64,000 nucleotides of DNA. It comes from AC-32 sp963772975 (GTDB lineage: Bacteria > Actinomycetota > Thermoleophilia > Gaiellales > Gaiellaceae). Made by a program: the position numbers and the translations under genes. Location: positions 496,001-560,000 of the forward strand of contig CAVYZH010000002.1 of the NCBI GenBank assembly GCA_963772975.1. The letters run 5' to 3'. Below are positions 54,007 to 63,002 of the stretch, in pieces. Under the pieces are notes generated by a model. The model saw nothing but the letters and a program-made list of their open reading frames with translations, was not told the origin of the DNA and made no database searches. Position 1 is the first letter of the stretch. Every line of letters begins with the position of its first letter.

Positions 54007-54891
54007 TCACAGCAGCGAAACAGTCGCGGCCGCTTCGCCGTGGCGGTTGTGGAGCAAAACCTGCTCGAACTCGGGCAGTGGGACGCCAAGGCCCAAGGCC
54101 AGCGAGGCGAGCGCGGGCCGTAGCGCGCGGGAGTTCCCGTCCCCCACTTTGAGCGCCAGGCCGGTCCCTCGCCCGCCGGCGCAGAGCAGCCCGTCGGCGC
54201 CGCCCTTGGCGACCGTGCCCGGCTGCGCCTGCATCAGCAGGGTGTCGGTCGCGCCCTCGCCGCCCACCAGCTCCGGGTGCGCCCGCATCGAATCGGCGAT
54301 CCGGTCGCCGCCGTCGAGCGATTCGAGCTTCGCGAAGGCGATCGCCGCCCGCTCGAGCGGGATTGCGAACGCGACGACGCCGCAACCGTCGATGCCCGTC
54401 CCGACCTCGGCCGGGTCGAGCTCTGCCGCGGCCGCGACTTCCTCGAGCAGGAGCTGCTGCAGCGGGTGGCCCGGGTGGCGGTAGCCCTCGACCGGCCAGC
54501 CGCGGGCACGACAGGTGGCGATCATCCCGGCGTGCTTGCCGGAGCAGTTGTCATAGATCTGCTCCGGCGGGCGGCCGTCCTGGATCCCGCAGTCCAGCTC
54601 GTGCTCGCTGCCACCGGTCGCGGCCAGCAGTTTCCGCACCGCCTGGATGTGACGAGCCGTGCCGTAATGCGAGGCGGCTGCGATCGCGAGCTCCTCCCGC
54701 CCAAGCTCCGGATAGGCGCGCGCGAGCGGCAGCGCCTGCAGCGGCTTCGCGGCCGAGCGCAACGAGGCGGTCAGCGTCGGGTCGCCGAACGAGACGACGA
54801 CCTCGCCGTCGCGAACGGCGACACCGTGTACCTCGTGGACGGACTCGACGAACGTCCCACGCCGCACGGCTACCCTGAGCGGCTCAGCCAT
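54007..54891 (-). CDS. Asparaginase (Rhizobium-type, class 3)
   Basis: A 294-residue enzyme of the family of the rhizobial type II (thermolabile) asparaginase. Signature blocks: SLRSAAKPLQALPL, YDNCSGKHAGMIATCRARGW, and GIDGCGVVAFAIPLERAA. It would hydrolyse asparagine to aspartate in the cytoplasm. Monocistronic. No export signal. Confidence 0.88.
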   Translation of the reverse strand: MAEPLRVAVRRGTFVESVHEVHGVAVRDGEVVVSFGDPTLTASLRSAAKPLQALPLARAYPELGREELAIAAASHYGTARHIQAVRKLLAATGGSEHELDCGIQDGRPPEQIYDNCSGKHAGMIATCRARGWPVEGYRHPGHPLQQLLLEEVAAAAELDPAEVGTGIDGCGVVAFAIPLERAAIAFAKLESLDGGDRIADSMRAHPELVGGEGATDTLLMQAQPGTVAKGGADGLLCAGGRGTGLALKVGDGNSRALRPALASLALGLGVPLPEFEQVLLHNRHGEAAATVSLL

Positions 54892-54905
54892 GGCCGGGAA
54901 TGTAG

Positions 54906-55734
54906 ATGCCTGAGTTGCCCGAGGTCGAAGCCTGGCGCCGCGCGCTGAACGACCCGGTGAGCGCCTTTCCGGTCGAGCAGGCCGGCCCGGCGCACATCGC
55001 CACGTTGAAGACGTTCGACCCGCCGCTCTCGACGCTCGAGGGCCGGCGCTTCACCGGGAGCGGAGCGACGCGCCAAGCGGCTGCTCTTCCCGACCGAGGA
55101 CGGGGAACTGGTGCTGCTGGTGCACCTGATGTCGGCCGGCCGGATCCGCTACCTGCTCACCGGCGAGAAGAGCCCGAAGACGGCGGCGTTCCGCCTGCGC
55201 TTCCAGGGCGGCGGCGAGCTGGTGCTCACCGAAGGCGGCCCAAAGAAGCGCGCCGGCGTCTGGCTGGTGACGCCCGAGGCTGCCGAGGCGGAGCTGGCCC
55301 ACCTCGGCCCAGAGGCGCTCGGCCTCGGCGAAGAGCGGCTCGGCGAGATCCTGGCGACCGAGCCGCGGCGCCTGCACTCGCTCCTGCGCGACCAGCGCAT
55401 CATTTCCGGGATCGGCCGCGCCTGGGCAAACGAGATCCTGCACACGGCGAAGCTGTCCCCTTTCGCCCCGGCCCAGGGACTGTCCCCGGGACAGGTCTCG
55501 GAGCTCGCTGCGGCGATCGACAGCGAGCTCGAACGCGGTCTCGAGCTACGCGAGCGCGGCGCGAAGGACGCGCAGGTCTACCGCGTCCATAAGAAGCTGC
55601 ACGAGCCTTGCCACGTGTGCGGCACGCCGATCGAGCACGTCGACTTCGAGGAGCACACGATCTTCTACTGCCCGGAGTGTCAGACTGGCGGGCGGCTGCT
55701 CAAGGATCGCCGGCTGTCACGTCTGCTGCGCTAG
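54906..55734 (+). CDS. mutM: Formamidopyrimidine-DNA glycosylase (frame broken)
   Basis: A Fpg/Nei-type base-excision enzyme, about 275 residues over two frames. MPELPEVEAWRRAL (Pro1-Glu2 catalytic) is in the first frame. Near 55060 a base is gained in a GGAGCGGAGCG context and the second frame continues with RAKRLLFPTEDGELVLLVH to SGIGRAWANEILHTAKLSPF (H2TH) and a C-terminal zinc finger (CHVCG ... FYCPEC). It would repair oxidised purines. It is divergent from the asparaginase gene. The break is probably an error in draft sequence. Confidence 0.85.
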
Positions 55735-55753
55735 TGCTGGGTCGACTCGCTTG

Positions 55754-56782
55754 ATGCCGGTCGGGCTGTTGGTGCCGGTCATTCTGGTGGGCTGGGGCAC
55801 AGCGTGTGCGCTCACGTGCTGGCGACGGCTCGGCAGGTTCGCACGGGTGCCGGCGCTGGTTGCAAACGAGCTGCCGTTCGCCGGCGGGTACCTGTTGATC
55901 GCGTCGATCGCACTCGCGCTCGCGCAAGGCGATCTCGACTCGGTAGGTGGCTTCGCCCTCGGCGTTGCGGCGGTGGTCGTGCTGGTCGGGCTCGTCGTGA
56001 TCGTCCGTCGGGCTCTTCGCGCCGATCACGCCCTCGGCAATGCGGATTCTGCGCGGAGACCCTGGGCGCGGATCCTACGAGCGCCGCTGCCGGCGTTCCG
56101 CCGTGACGTCGCCCGAAGCCGAAACCTCCCCTACGGCGAGGGAGCGCGCCGCGCCCTCGATGTTTACTGCCGCCGTGACCGGCCTGCAGGCGTACCGGTC
56201 GTGCTGCACTTCCACGGCGGCCGGTTCCGTTCCGGAAACAAAAACCGTGAAGCCCGGCCGCTGATCGGCCATCTCGTCAGCAACGGGAAGGTGTGCATCA
56301 GCGCGAACTACCGGCTGCAACCGCACGCGAATCAGGCCGATCAAGTCACCGACGTCCGAGCCGCGATCGAATGGGTGCGATCGCATGCCGGGGAGTACGG
56401 CGGCGATCCGTCGCAGCTCTTCTTGGTCGGCAGCTCGGCCGGCGCCTACCTCGCGATCGAGGCGATCAACGACGGTACGGTCGGGATCGCCGGCCTGATT
56501 TGCCGCTACGGCTACTACGGCGACCTTGCGCCGACGCATGACCTGCCGCCGATGCTGGTGATCCACGGCGAGAACGACCTGCTGGTCCGAGCATCGAATG
56601 TGCGCCGGTTCGTCAAACGGATGCGCGCGGGCTCAGGCGCGCCGGTCGAGTACGTCGAGCTGCCGGGCGCCCACCACGACTTCGATCTCTACGAGTCGAT
56701 TCGCTCCGCCGCGATCAGCGTGGCCGTGGAGTCGTTCATCGAGCGGGTCACGGCTGGCGACCGGCCCGGCGCCGAGAGCTAG
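55754..56782 (+). CDS. Membrane-anchored alpha/beta hydrolase
   Basis: A 342-residue protein. Three membrane segments in the first 100 residues precede an alpha/beta hydrolase domain with HFHGGRFRSGNKNREAR (oxyanion hole HGG), LVGSSAGAYLAIEA (nucleophile Ser in GSSAG), a late VIHGENDLLV (Asp) and PGAHHDFDL (His). This resembles hormone-sensitive-lipase-type esterases. It is an esterase or lipase acting at the membrane; substrate unknown. Start ATG at 55754, 19 bp after fpg. Confidence 0.82.
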   Translation: MPVGLLVPVILVGWGTACALTCWRRLGRFARVPALVANELPFAGGYLLIASIALALAQGDLDSVGGFALGVAAVVVLVGLVVIVRRALRADHALGNADSARRPWARILRAPLPAFRRDVARSRNLPYGEGARRALDVYCRRDRPAGVPVVLHFHGGRFRSGNKNREARPLIGHLVSNGKVCISANYRLQPHANQADQVTDVRAAIEWVRSHAGEYGGDPSQLFLVGSSAGAYLAIEAINDGTVGIAGLICRYGYYGDLAPTHDLPPMLVIHGENDLLVRASNVRRFVKRMRAGSGAPVEYVELPGAHHDFDLYESIRSAAISVAVESFIERVTAGDRPGAES

Positions 56783-57669
56783 CCGGCGACCTGGGCGCCG
56801 GTCAGCCACTCGAGCACGACCGTCCACTCCTTGTCGAGGAAGTGGCCGCCTCCTTCGAGCAGCTCAAAGCGGGCGTTCGGGAGGCGCGAGGCGACGTACT
56901 CGCCGTGCGGCCGCGGGGTGAGGACGTCCAGCTCCCCTTGCCAGACACGCGTCTCGACGGTCACGTCCTCGAGGTCGAAGCCCCAGGGCTTGGCGAACGC
57001 GAGGTCGTCGTCGGCCCAGCCGCGCGAGCCCTGGCGGACGGCCTCGGTGAACGAGTGCTTCATGATCGCCCGGAACTCGGGCCGCGAGGCAAGCTCCCGG
57101 TCGACCTCGGGTAGCTCGGTGAGGATCTCCTCGATCACGGCGTCCGGGTCGGCGCGGATCCCATCGACGTAGGGCTCGAGGAAGGCTTCGATCGCCTCGC
57201 GGCCCTCGACCGCGGCGCCGAACTCCTTCACGTTCAGGTCGGCCAGGCCCTCGTAGAAGTCGAAGTTCTCCGCATCCGGCGGCGCAGGCGTGACCAGCGC
57301 GCCGACGCGGACGACGCGATCGGTGAGTAGCGCCCCGCAGGCCAGGGCGTGCGGCGCGCCGCCGGAGCCGCCGACGACGGCGAAGCGCTCGAAGCCGAGC
57401 TGGTCGGCGAGCACGGCGATGTCGGCAGCCGCGTCGGCCACCGAACGGCCGATCTGCGGGTCGGAACCGCCGTAGCCGGGCCGGTCGTAGGCGACGGCGC
57501 GAACACCGTGGCGCTCGTACAGCTCCGGATCGGGGTGGCGCGCGTAGCGGCTCCCGGGCGTGCCGTGCGAGACGATCACCGGAAAGCCGTCCTCGGCGCC
57601 GCGCGAGGCGTAGGCCAGCGTGCGGCCGTCGGAGGTGGTCAACGTCCCTTCGCCCACGGGCCGGATCAT
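56779..57669 (-). CDS. Alpha/beta hydrolase
   Basis: A 296-residue soluble alpha/beta hydrolase. VSHGTPGSRYARHPDPELYE and VAYDRPGYGGSDPQIGR open the fold, GGSGGAPHALACGALL is the nucleophile elbow with an atypical GGSGG (Ser present), and EGGGHFLDKEWTVVLEWLTG gives the catalytic His. Its start overlaps the stop of the FMN-dependent dehydrogenase gene by 4 bp (ATGA), so the two form an operon. Substrate unknown. Convergent with the membrane-anchored hydrolase gene by 4 bp. Confidence 0.85.
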   Translation of the reverse strand: MIRPVGEGTLTTSDGRTLAYASRGAEDGFPVIVSHGTPGSRYARHPDPELYERHGVRAVAYDRPGYGGSDPQIGRSVADAAADIAVLADQLGFERFAVVGGSGGAPHALACGALLTDRVVRVGALVTPAPPDAENFDFYEGLADLNVKEFGAAVEGREAIEAFLEPYVDGIRADPDAVIEEILTELPEVDRELASRPEFRAIMKHSFTEAVRQGSRGWADDDLAFAKPWGFDLEDVTVETRVWQGELDVLTPRPHGEYVASRLPNARFELLEGGGHFLDKEWTVVLEWLTGAQVAG

Positions 57670-58733
57670 AGGTGTGCCCGGCGCACGTGAGCACCGGTCA
57701 CCTCGGCCGGGCTCGTGCAGCCGAGCAGCTTCAGGCCGAGCTCGAGCTCGCGGCGCAGCAGCTCGAGCACGCGGGCGGCACCAGCTTCGCCGTCGACCGC
57801 CAGGCCGTAGAGCACGGCTCGGCCCGCCAGCGTCGCCCGGGCGCCTAGGGCGAGCGCCTTGAGCACGTCAGTGCCGCGGCGGATGCCGCCGTCGACTAGC
57901 ACCTCGACCCGCTCCCCGACCGCCTCGACCACCTCGGGCACGACGTCGAGCGTCGGCGGCACGCCGTCGAGCTGGCGCCCGCCGTGATTCGAGACGACCA
58001 CCGCGGCCGCGCCGTGCTCGGCGGCGAGCAGCGCGTCCTCGGCGGTGAGGATCCCCTTGACCACAAGCGGCAGCGGGCAGATCGAGCGCAGCCATTCGAG
58101 GTCGCGCCAGGTGAGCGTCTCGTCGACGACCGCGTGCAGTGCCTGATGGAAGTTCTCGCGCCCCAGCGTCCGCGGCAGGTTCGGCAGCGGCAGGTCGTCC
58201 GGAAGCGCGAAGGCGGCGCGGACGTCGCGCTCGCGGCGGCCCGCGACGGGCAGGTCGACCGTCAGCATCAGTGCCGCGAACCCGGCCTCGACCGCGGCCT
58301 CGACGAGCCCCTGCGTGAACCCGCGGTCGCGCGACCAGTAGAGCTGGAACCACTGCGTCGCGCCGGGAGCGGCAGCGGCCAGGTCGGCCGGGGTGACGCT
58401 GGAGAGCGTCGAGAGGGTCATCACCGTCCCGGCACTCGCCGCAGCCCGCGCCGTCGCGAGCTCGCCCTCGGGATCGCAGAGCCGCTGGAAGGCGGTCGGC
58501 GCCACGAGCACGGGCAGCGCCACCTCGCTTCCGAGGACGGTCGCCGCCGTGGTCACGCTGCCGACGTCCACGAGCACCCGGGGCCGAAGCTCCCAGCGCT
58601 CGAAAGCCGCCGCGTTCCCGCGCAGGGTGTGCTCGTCACCCGCGCCGCCGGTCACGTAGCCATACGCCCCGGGCTCGAGGCGCTCGCGCGCGGCCTCCGC
58701 GTAGTCGTCGACGTTGACGAGGAGATCGCTCAT
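57666..58733 (-). CDS. FMN-dependent alpha-hydroxy-acid oxidase family protein
   Basis: A 355-residue TIM-barrel flavoenzyme of the lactate/glycolate oxidase family. Substrate and FMN motifs: PVLVAPTAFQRLCDPEGELA, QLYWSRDRG, VKGILTAEDALLAAEHGAAA (Lys), and VVVSNHGGRQLDG with the catalytic His. Products in the family are oxo-acids. It sits between a histidine-kinase-like gene and a hydrolase gene in one operon (4-bp overlaps at both ends). Confidence 0.9.
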   Translation of the reverse strand: MSDLLVNVDDYAEAARERLEPGAYGYVTGGAGDEHTLRGNAAAFERWELRPRVLVDVGSVTTAATVLGSEVALPVLVAPTAFQRLCDPEGELATARAAASAGTVMTLSTLSSVTPADLAAAAPGATQWFQLYWSRDRGFTQGLVEAAVEAGFAALMLTVDLPVAGRRERDVRAAFALPDDLPLPNLPRTLGRENFHQALHAVVDETLTWRDLEWLRSICPLPLVVKGILTAEDALLAAEHGAAAVVVSNHGGRQLDGVPPTLDVVPEVVEAVGERVEVLVDGGIRRGTDVLKALALGARATLAGRAVLYGLAVDGEAGAARVLELLRRELELGLKLLGCTSPAEVTGAHVRRAHL

Positions 58734-59311
58734 GTGAGACGGATAGTGAGCGTCTCGCCCTCGACCGCGACGCTACCGCCGCGCGCCTGGACGACCCGCA
58801 CCGCGACCGCCGCACCGAGGTCGCGCAGGTCCTCGCCGAGCAGCACCGGCGCCGAGGCAGGCGTCACCGGTGAGAGCGCCAGCTCCGGGCCGCGCACGGC
58901 AAGCTCGACCTCCTCGAAGCCGCCGTGCCTGAGCGCGCACCGCGCCAGCGCGCCGACCGCCCGCTCGGCGGCCTCGGCGTCGAGCTCGACCAGAGCCCCG
59001 TCGCCCGAGACGAGCACTCGCTCGTCGCCGAGCTGCTCGGCGGCCGACTGCGCCAGCTCCAGCGTGTCGACGGACCGCAGCGGCGGGTCGTAACGATCGC
59101 CCACGAGCCGCGCGGCCACGGAGAGGTCGTCGATCAGCTCCGCGAGCTGCGTGGCGGCGGCGTTGATCATCTCGACATAGCGGGCACTCGTCTCGTCCAG
59201 ATCCTCGCTGCGCGCGAGCGTGTGCGCGAAGCCGTGGACGGTTGCCAGCGGCGTGCGCAGGTCGTGGCACGCGAGCATGACGAGCCTGGCGAACTGTGGG
59301 TCTTCGGGCAA
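58730..59311 (-). CDS. Histidine-kinase-like protein
   Basis: About 193 residues from a TTG start at 59311. It has an H-box, ACHDLRTPLATVHGFAHTLA, followed by a dimerisation helix and a degenerate ATP-binding part ending LGAAVAVRVVQARGGSVAVE. The usual DxGxG and N boxes are not clear, so the catalytic domain may be inactive or incomplete. No sensor domain lies upstream. The start is uncertain; it is divergent from folE2 with only 24 bp between. Confidence 0.6.
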   Translation of the reverse strand: MPEDPQFARLVMLACHDLRTPLATVHGFAHTLARSEDLDETSARYVEMINAAATQLAELIDDLSVAARLVGDRYDPPLRSVDTLELAQSAAEQLGDERVLVSGDGALVELDAEAAERAVGALARCALRHGGFEEVELAVRGPELALSPVTPASAPVLLGEDLRDLGAAVAVRVVQARGGSVAVEGETLTIRLT

Positions 59312-59335
59312 GAGGGCGTTGGTAGCGTTGCGGCA

Positions 59336-60310
59336 GTGGACGAGCCTCGGCAGCTTCTCACACCCGACCTGCAAGCAGGGCCGTCCGAGGTGTCCCTCGG
59401 GCTCTCGCGCGCTGGCGTGCGAGGGGTCCAGCAGGCGATCCGAATCAGCCACGGCGGCAGCGAGAAGCTGATCGCTGCCGAGATCGACTGCACCGTCGAC
59501 CTCGACCCGGCCCAGAAGGGCGTCCACATGTCGCGCTTCCCGGAGCTGTTCGAGGAGGCGATCGAGCAGGTCGTGATCGGCGAGGCGCTGCTCGTCGAGA
59601 GCCTGGCCGAGCACATCGCTACGAACATCGTCGAGCGCCAGAGCGCGCTCCGCGCCGAGGTGCGGATCGTCGCGCGCTACCCGCTCGAGCGGGAGACGCC
59701 GGTGACCGGACTGCCGACCCAGGAGCTCGTCTCGCTGATCGGGCTGGCGGCGGCCTCGGAGGAGCGGACGCGCCGGCTCGTCGGCGTCGAGGCGAATGGG
59801 ATCAACGCCTGCCCGTGCGCACAGGGGCTCGTGCGCGAGCGCGCGGCCGAGCGGCTCGGCGAGGCCGGCTTCGACGAGCTCGACGTGGAGCGGATCCTCG
59901 AGCTCGTGCCGCTGGCGACCCACAACCAGCGCGGCCGGGGGACGCTCTTCGTCGGCACCGAGACGCAGGTCAACGCCGAGGAGCTCGTGCGGATCGTCGA
60001 GGGCTCGATGAGCTCGCCGGTCTACGAGCTGCTGAAGCGGCCCGACGAGCTGTTCGTGGTCGAGCACGCGCACCTGCAGCCGCGCTTCGTCGAGGACTCG
60101 GTGCGGATCGCCCTCCGCGACACGCTCGAGGCCTACCCGCAGCTCGGCGCGGACGACTTCCTGCTTTCGCGGCAGGTGAACCTGGAGACGATCCACACGC
60201 ACGACGTGGTCGCCGAGCGCTACGGCACTGCCGGTGAGCTGCGCGCCGAGCTCCATGGCAGCAACGCCGCCGGGCACCACACCGAGTTGCGCGAGTGGCT
60301 TACGGCCTAG
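59336..60310 (+). CDS. folE2: GTP cyclohydrolase I type 2 (FolE2/MptA)
   Basis: A 324-residue zinc-independent-type GTP cyclohydrolase making dihydroneopterin triphosphate for folate. Signature stretches: LSRAGVRGVQQAIRI, GVHMSRFPELFEEAIEQVVI, GINACPCAQGLVRERAAERL (Cys ligands) and LVPLATHNQRGRGTLFVGTE. The GTG at 59336 gives the usual length. It is divergent from the histidine-kinase-like gene. Confidence 0.92.
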   Translation: MDEPRQLLTPDLQAGPSEVSLGLSRAGVRGVQQAIRISHGGSEKLIAAEIDCTVDLDPAQKGVHMSRFPELFEEAIEQVVIGEALLVESLAEHIATNIVERQSALRAEVRIVARYPLERETPVTGLPTQELVSLIGLAAASEERTRRLVGVEANGINACPCAQGLVRERAAERLGEAGFDELDVERILELVPLATHNQRGRGTLFVGTETQVNAEELVRIVEGSMSSPVYELLKRPDELFVVEHAHLQPRFVEDSVRIALRDTLEAYPQLGADDFLLSRQVNLETIHTHDVVAERYGTAGELRAELHGSNAAGHHTELREWLTA

Positions 60311-60381
60311 CCGCTTCGGAGAGGGGCTCGACCGGTCATTCCAGGCGGCTGCGCGTGCGAAGCCCACGCAGCCTGAGTGTC

Positions 60382-60399
60382 GGCATCGCAAGCGATGCC
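60382..60399. terminator. Terminator hairpin between folE2 and plsY
   Basis: GGCATCGC-AA-GCGATGCC, a perfect 8-bp stem, lies between the convergent ends of folE2 (60310) and plsY (60400). A second hairpin, GCTTCCG-AAAA-CGGAAGC (60414-60431), is inside the plsY end. Confidence 0.65.
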
Positions 60400-61002
60400 T
60401 TAAGGCGTAGCCGGCTTCCGAAAACGGAAGCGCGTCTCCGTGCCCGCCCGCAGACGGCTGATGTTCGGGCGGTGCAGGACCAGCACCGCGAGCGCCGCAA
60501 GCGCCGCGAAGGTGATCACCGGCCAGGGCTCGTGCAGCAGGACGGCTGCCACCGGCAGCGAGAGCGCCGCCACGATCGACGCGACCGAGGCGTAGCGGAA
60601 GAGCGCGAAGGTCACGATCCAGACGAGCGCCCCGATGCCGCCTACGACCGGCGCGACGGCAAGGAACGCACCGCCGCAGGTCGCCACCGCCTTCCCGCCG
60701 CGAGCGAAGCCCAGGAACAGCGGCCGCCAGTGCCCGAGCATCGCCGCGCCGCCCGCGAGCACGCCCGCGAGCGGGCCGGCGTAGTGCGTCGCGAGCAGCG
60801 CCGGCACGAACCCCTTCAGCGTGTCGGCCAGCATCACCGGCACGCCGTAACGGGCGCCGTAGGTGCGCCAGACGTTGGTCGCCCCGATGTTCCCGCTGCC
60901 GACCTCGCGAATGTCCTCGTGCTTCAGCAGCCGCACGAGCCAGTAGCCGGTCGGAATACTCCCGGCCAGGTACCCGAGGAGTGCAAAGAGAAGCGTGCTC
61001 AG
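60400..61002 (-). CDS. plsY: Acyl-phosphate:glycerol-3-phosphate acyltransferase
   Basis: A 200-residue membrane enzyme with about five helices that makes lysophosphatidate from acyl phosphate. Motifs: YLAGSIPTGYWLVRLLKHED, GSGNIGATNVWRTYG, LGHWRPLFLGFARGGKAVAT. The first Met in frame (60936) would cut off the first helix; the true start is the CTG at 61002, overlapping the SOD gene's TGA by three bases (CTGA). This restores the standard N-terminus. Confidence 0.88.
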   Translation of the reverse strand: MSTLLFALLGYLAGSIPTGYWLVRLLKHEDIREVGSGNIGATNVWRTYGARYGVPVMLADTLKGFVPALLATHYAGPLAGVLAGGAAMLGHWRPLFLGFARGGKAVATCGGAFLAVAPVVGGIGALVWIVTFALFRYASVASIVAALSLPVAAVLLHEPWPVITFAALAALAVLVLHRPNISRLRAGTETRFRFRKPATP

Positions 61003-61619
61003 GGCGTGATCTGGTACTGCTGGGCCCAGTCGTTTACGACGTCCCAGTCGAGGTTCGCGAAGAACGCCTCGATGTAGGACGCGCGGTCGGTCTGGTAGTC
61101 GATGAAGTACGCGTGCTCGTAGACGTCGAGCGCGACGAGCGGCGTCGCGTTCCAGATCGGGAACGTGTTCTGCGCGTCGCCGATGTAGTTGAAGAGGCCG
61201 CCCTCGTCCCAGTCGTAGGCCGTCCAGGCCCAGCCGCGGCCGGCCATCCCGGTCGCCTTGAGGTCGGCGCGCCAGTCAGCCACGGAGCCGAAGTCGCGCG
61301 CGATCAGCTCTCGGACGAGGCCGTCGGGCTCGCCGCCGTTGCCGCCGAGATGCTCGAAGTAGATCTCATGGTTCTTGATCCCACCGAGCGCGAAGCTGAG
61401 GTCGACCTTCAGCGCGCGCACCTCCGAGTAGACCTGGTTGGCGGCGGCAACGTCCACGTCGGCGAGCTTGGCCAGGATCTCGTTTCGCTTGTTGACGTAG
61501 CCCTCGTAGAGCTTGAAGTGCGCCTCGACCGCCTCGCGCGAGATGCCGTCCAGCTCGAGCAGCGCGGGCTTGAGCTGCCTCGGCGAGATCTCCTCTCGAT
61601 TGAACGCGAGCGTGGCCAC
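60999..61619 (-). CDS. Divergent Fe/Mn superoxide dismutase
   Basis: A 206-residue protein of the Fe/Mn-SOD fold but of a distant branch: the first ligand region reads EAHFKLYEGYVNKRNEI instead of the usual HHDKHHQAYV. Later ligand motifs, IKNHEIYFEHLGGNGG and DVYEHAYFIDYQTDRASYIE, fit. It may retain metal binding but the first His is shifted, so activity is uncertain. It is transcribed toward plsY and is divergent from a canonical SOD gene, 65 bp away. Confidence 0.78.
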   Translation of the reverse strand: MATLAFNREEISPRQLKPALLELDGISREAVEAHFKLYEGYVNKRNEILAKLADVDVAAANQVYSEVRALKVDLSFALGGIKNHEIYFEHLGGNGGEPDGLVRELIARDFGSVADWRADLKATGMAGRGWAWTAYDWDEGGLFNYIGDAQNTFPIWNATPLVALDVYEHAYFIDYQTDRASYIEAFFANLDWDVVNDWAQQYQITP

Positions 61620-61684
61620 GGACGGCTGAGCATAACCACCCGCAACCCGTTAGCCTCGCGGGGAAGCTAGGAAAGGAGCGCGGC

Positions 61685-62314
61685 ATGGCCTTCGAGGTTC
61701 CCAAACTTCCCTACGACTACGGAGCGCTGGAGCCGACCATCGACGAGGAGACGATGCGCCTCCATCACGACAAGCACCACCAGGCGTACGTCGACAACGC
61801 GAACAAGGCGCTCGCGGGCACCGATCACGCGGACAGCTCGGTCGAGCAGGTGCTGGCGGTGCTCGACACGCTGCCCGAAGACATCCGGGCGACCGTGCGC
61901 AACAACGTGGGCGGGCATGCGAACCATTCGGTCTTCTGGGAGACCATGGGCCCGGACGGCGGCGGCGCTCCCTCAGGCCCGCTCGGCGCGGCGATCACCG
62001 ACCTCTGGGGCGGCCTGGACGAGTTCAAGCAGGAGTTCAACGGAAACGGGGTCAAGCGCTTCGGTTCCGGCTGGACGTGGCTCGTCCACGACGGCACCGG
62101 GCTCTCGCTCTACTCGACCCCGAACCAGGACTCGCCGATCCTGAACGACGACTTCCCGATCCTCGGCAACGACGTCTGGGAGCACGCCTACTACCTCACC
62201 TACCGCAACCGCCGGCCCGACTACCTCGAGGCCTGGTGGAACGTGGTCAACTGGGAAGCAGTCGAGGAGCGCTACCAGGAAGCGCTCGCGGAGCAGGAGC
62301 GGAAGAAGGACTAG
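61685..62314 (+). CDS. sod: Canonical Fe/Mn superoxide dismutase
   Basis: A 209-residue superoxide dismutase: RLHHDKHHQAYVDNANKAL, NNVGGHANHSVFWETMGPDG, GSGWTWLVHDGTGLSLYSTP and DVWEHAYYLTYRNRRPDYLE contain all four ligands (three His, one Asp). AAGGAGCG lies 5-12 nt upstream of the ATG. The metal (Fe or Mn) cannot be decided from sequence alone. Divergent from the atypical SOD gene. Confidence 0.93.
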   Translation: MAFEVPKLPYDYGALEPTIDEETMRLHHDKHHQAYVDNANKALAGTDHADSSVEQVLAVLDTLPEDIRATVRNNVGGHANHSVFWETMGPDGGGAPSGPLGAAITDLWGGLDEFKQEFNGNGVKRFGSGWTWLVHDGTGLSLYSTPNQDSPILNDDFPILGNDVWEHAYYLTYRNRRPDYLEAWWNVVNWEAVEERYQEALAEQERKKD

Positions 62315-62943
62315 GCGCGCAGCGTCTTGCTCGTCGCGGCGACGTAGCAGGGTCCAGCCTGCAAGGCGCTGACCGCCAGGCGCACCCTCGTGCCGCGGGG
62401 GAGCTTGGCCTTGAACGAGACTGAGCTGACCATGGCCGGCTTCGTCGTGCCCGGCACCGCGGCGCCGAGCGCGAGCCGCTTGACCTGCACCCAGCGCTTG
62501 GTGAGCTTCCTGTAACGCTGGAAGAGGACGAACTTGCCCGTCAACGCCTTCCCCGCCGTCGCCTTCGCGGAGTACGAGCCGGAGGCCACCTTCGTCAGCT
62601 CGAGCAGCGGGCGAACCGTGAGCGCGACCGCCGGGCTCTTGGCGGCCTTGTAGGTCGCCTGGTAGCTCGTGCCGATCGTCGGTGTGACCGGTCCGGTGAA
62701 CGCGCCATTGGCAACCGTCTTCAGCGTCGCCACCTTGGCGGGCTTCGTGCTCCCGCATTCCGTCGCCTGGACCGAGATCGCCTGGTTGGCCTTCTGTGTC
62801 GAGAGCACGCCGCTGAGCGTGACCGGCATGCCATAGGTCGGGCTCGGCGCGCTCGCGGCGAGGGTCAAGGTGACCGGCGGCGCGGCGCCGGCAGCGCCCG
62901 CGAGAGCGGCGCCGACGATCGCGGTGACGAGGAGCTTCTTCAT
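62311..62943 (-). CDS. Secreted Ig-like domain protein
   Basis: A 210-residue protein with a signal peptide (MKKLLVTAIVGAALAGAAGA). The mature part has Thr/Ser-rich beta-strand patterns with two bacterial Ig-like units (PPVTLTLAASAPSPTYGMPV and AYNPxxG-type strands) and one Cys pair. The function is unknown; a surface or matrix protein. It is convergent with sod (stops overlap by 4 bp). Confidence 0.7.
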   Translation of the reverse strand: MKKLLVTAIVGAALAGAAGAAPPVTLTLAASAPSPTYGMPVTLSGVLSTQKANQAISVQATECGSTKPAKVATLKTVANGAFTGPVTPTIGTSYQATYKAAKSPAVALTVRPLLELTKVASGSYSAKATAGKALTGKFVLFQRYRKLTKRWVQVKRLALGAAVPGTTKPAMVSSVSFKAKLPRGTRVRLAVSALQAGPCYVAATSKTLRA

Positions 62944-63002
62944 CGTTCCGACCAGCAGACGCCATGGATCGGCGAACCTTGCGGCGTGCTATGACTCGCA
63001 GC

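Noticed and set aside
53852..54878. Plus-strand frames opposite asparaginase and rpoD
   Set aside because: Antisense shadows with no recognisable domain.
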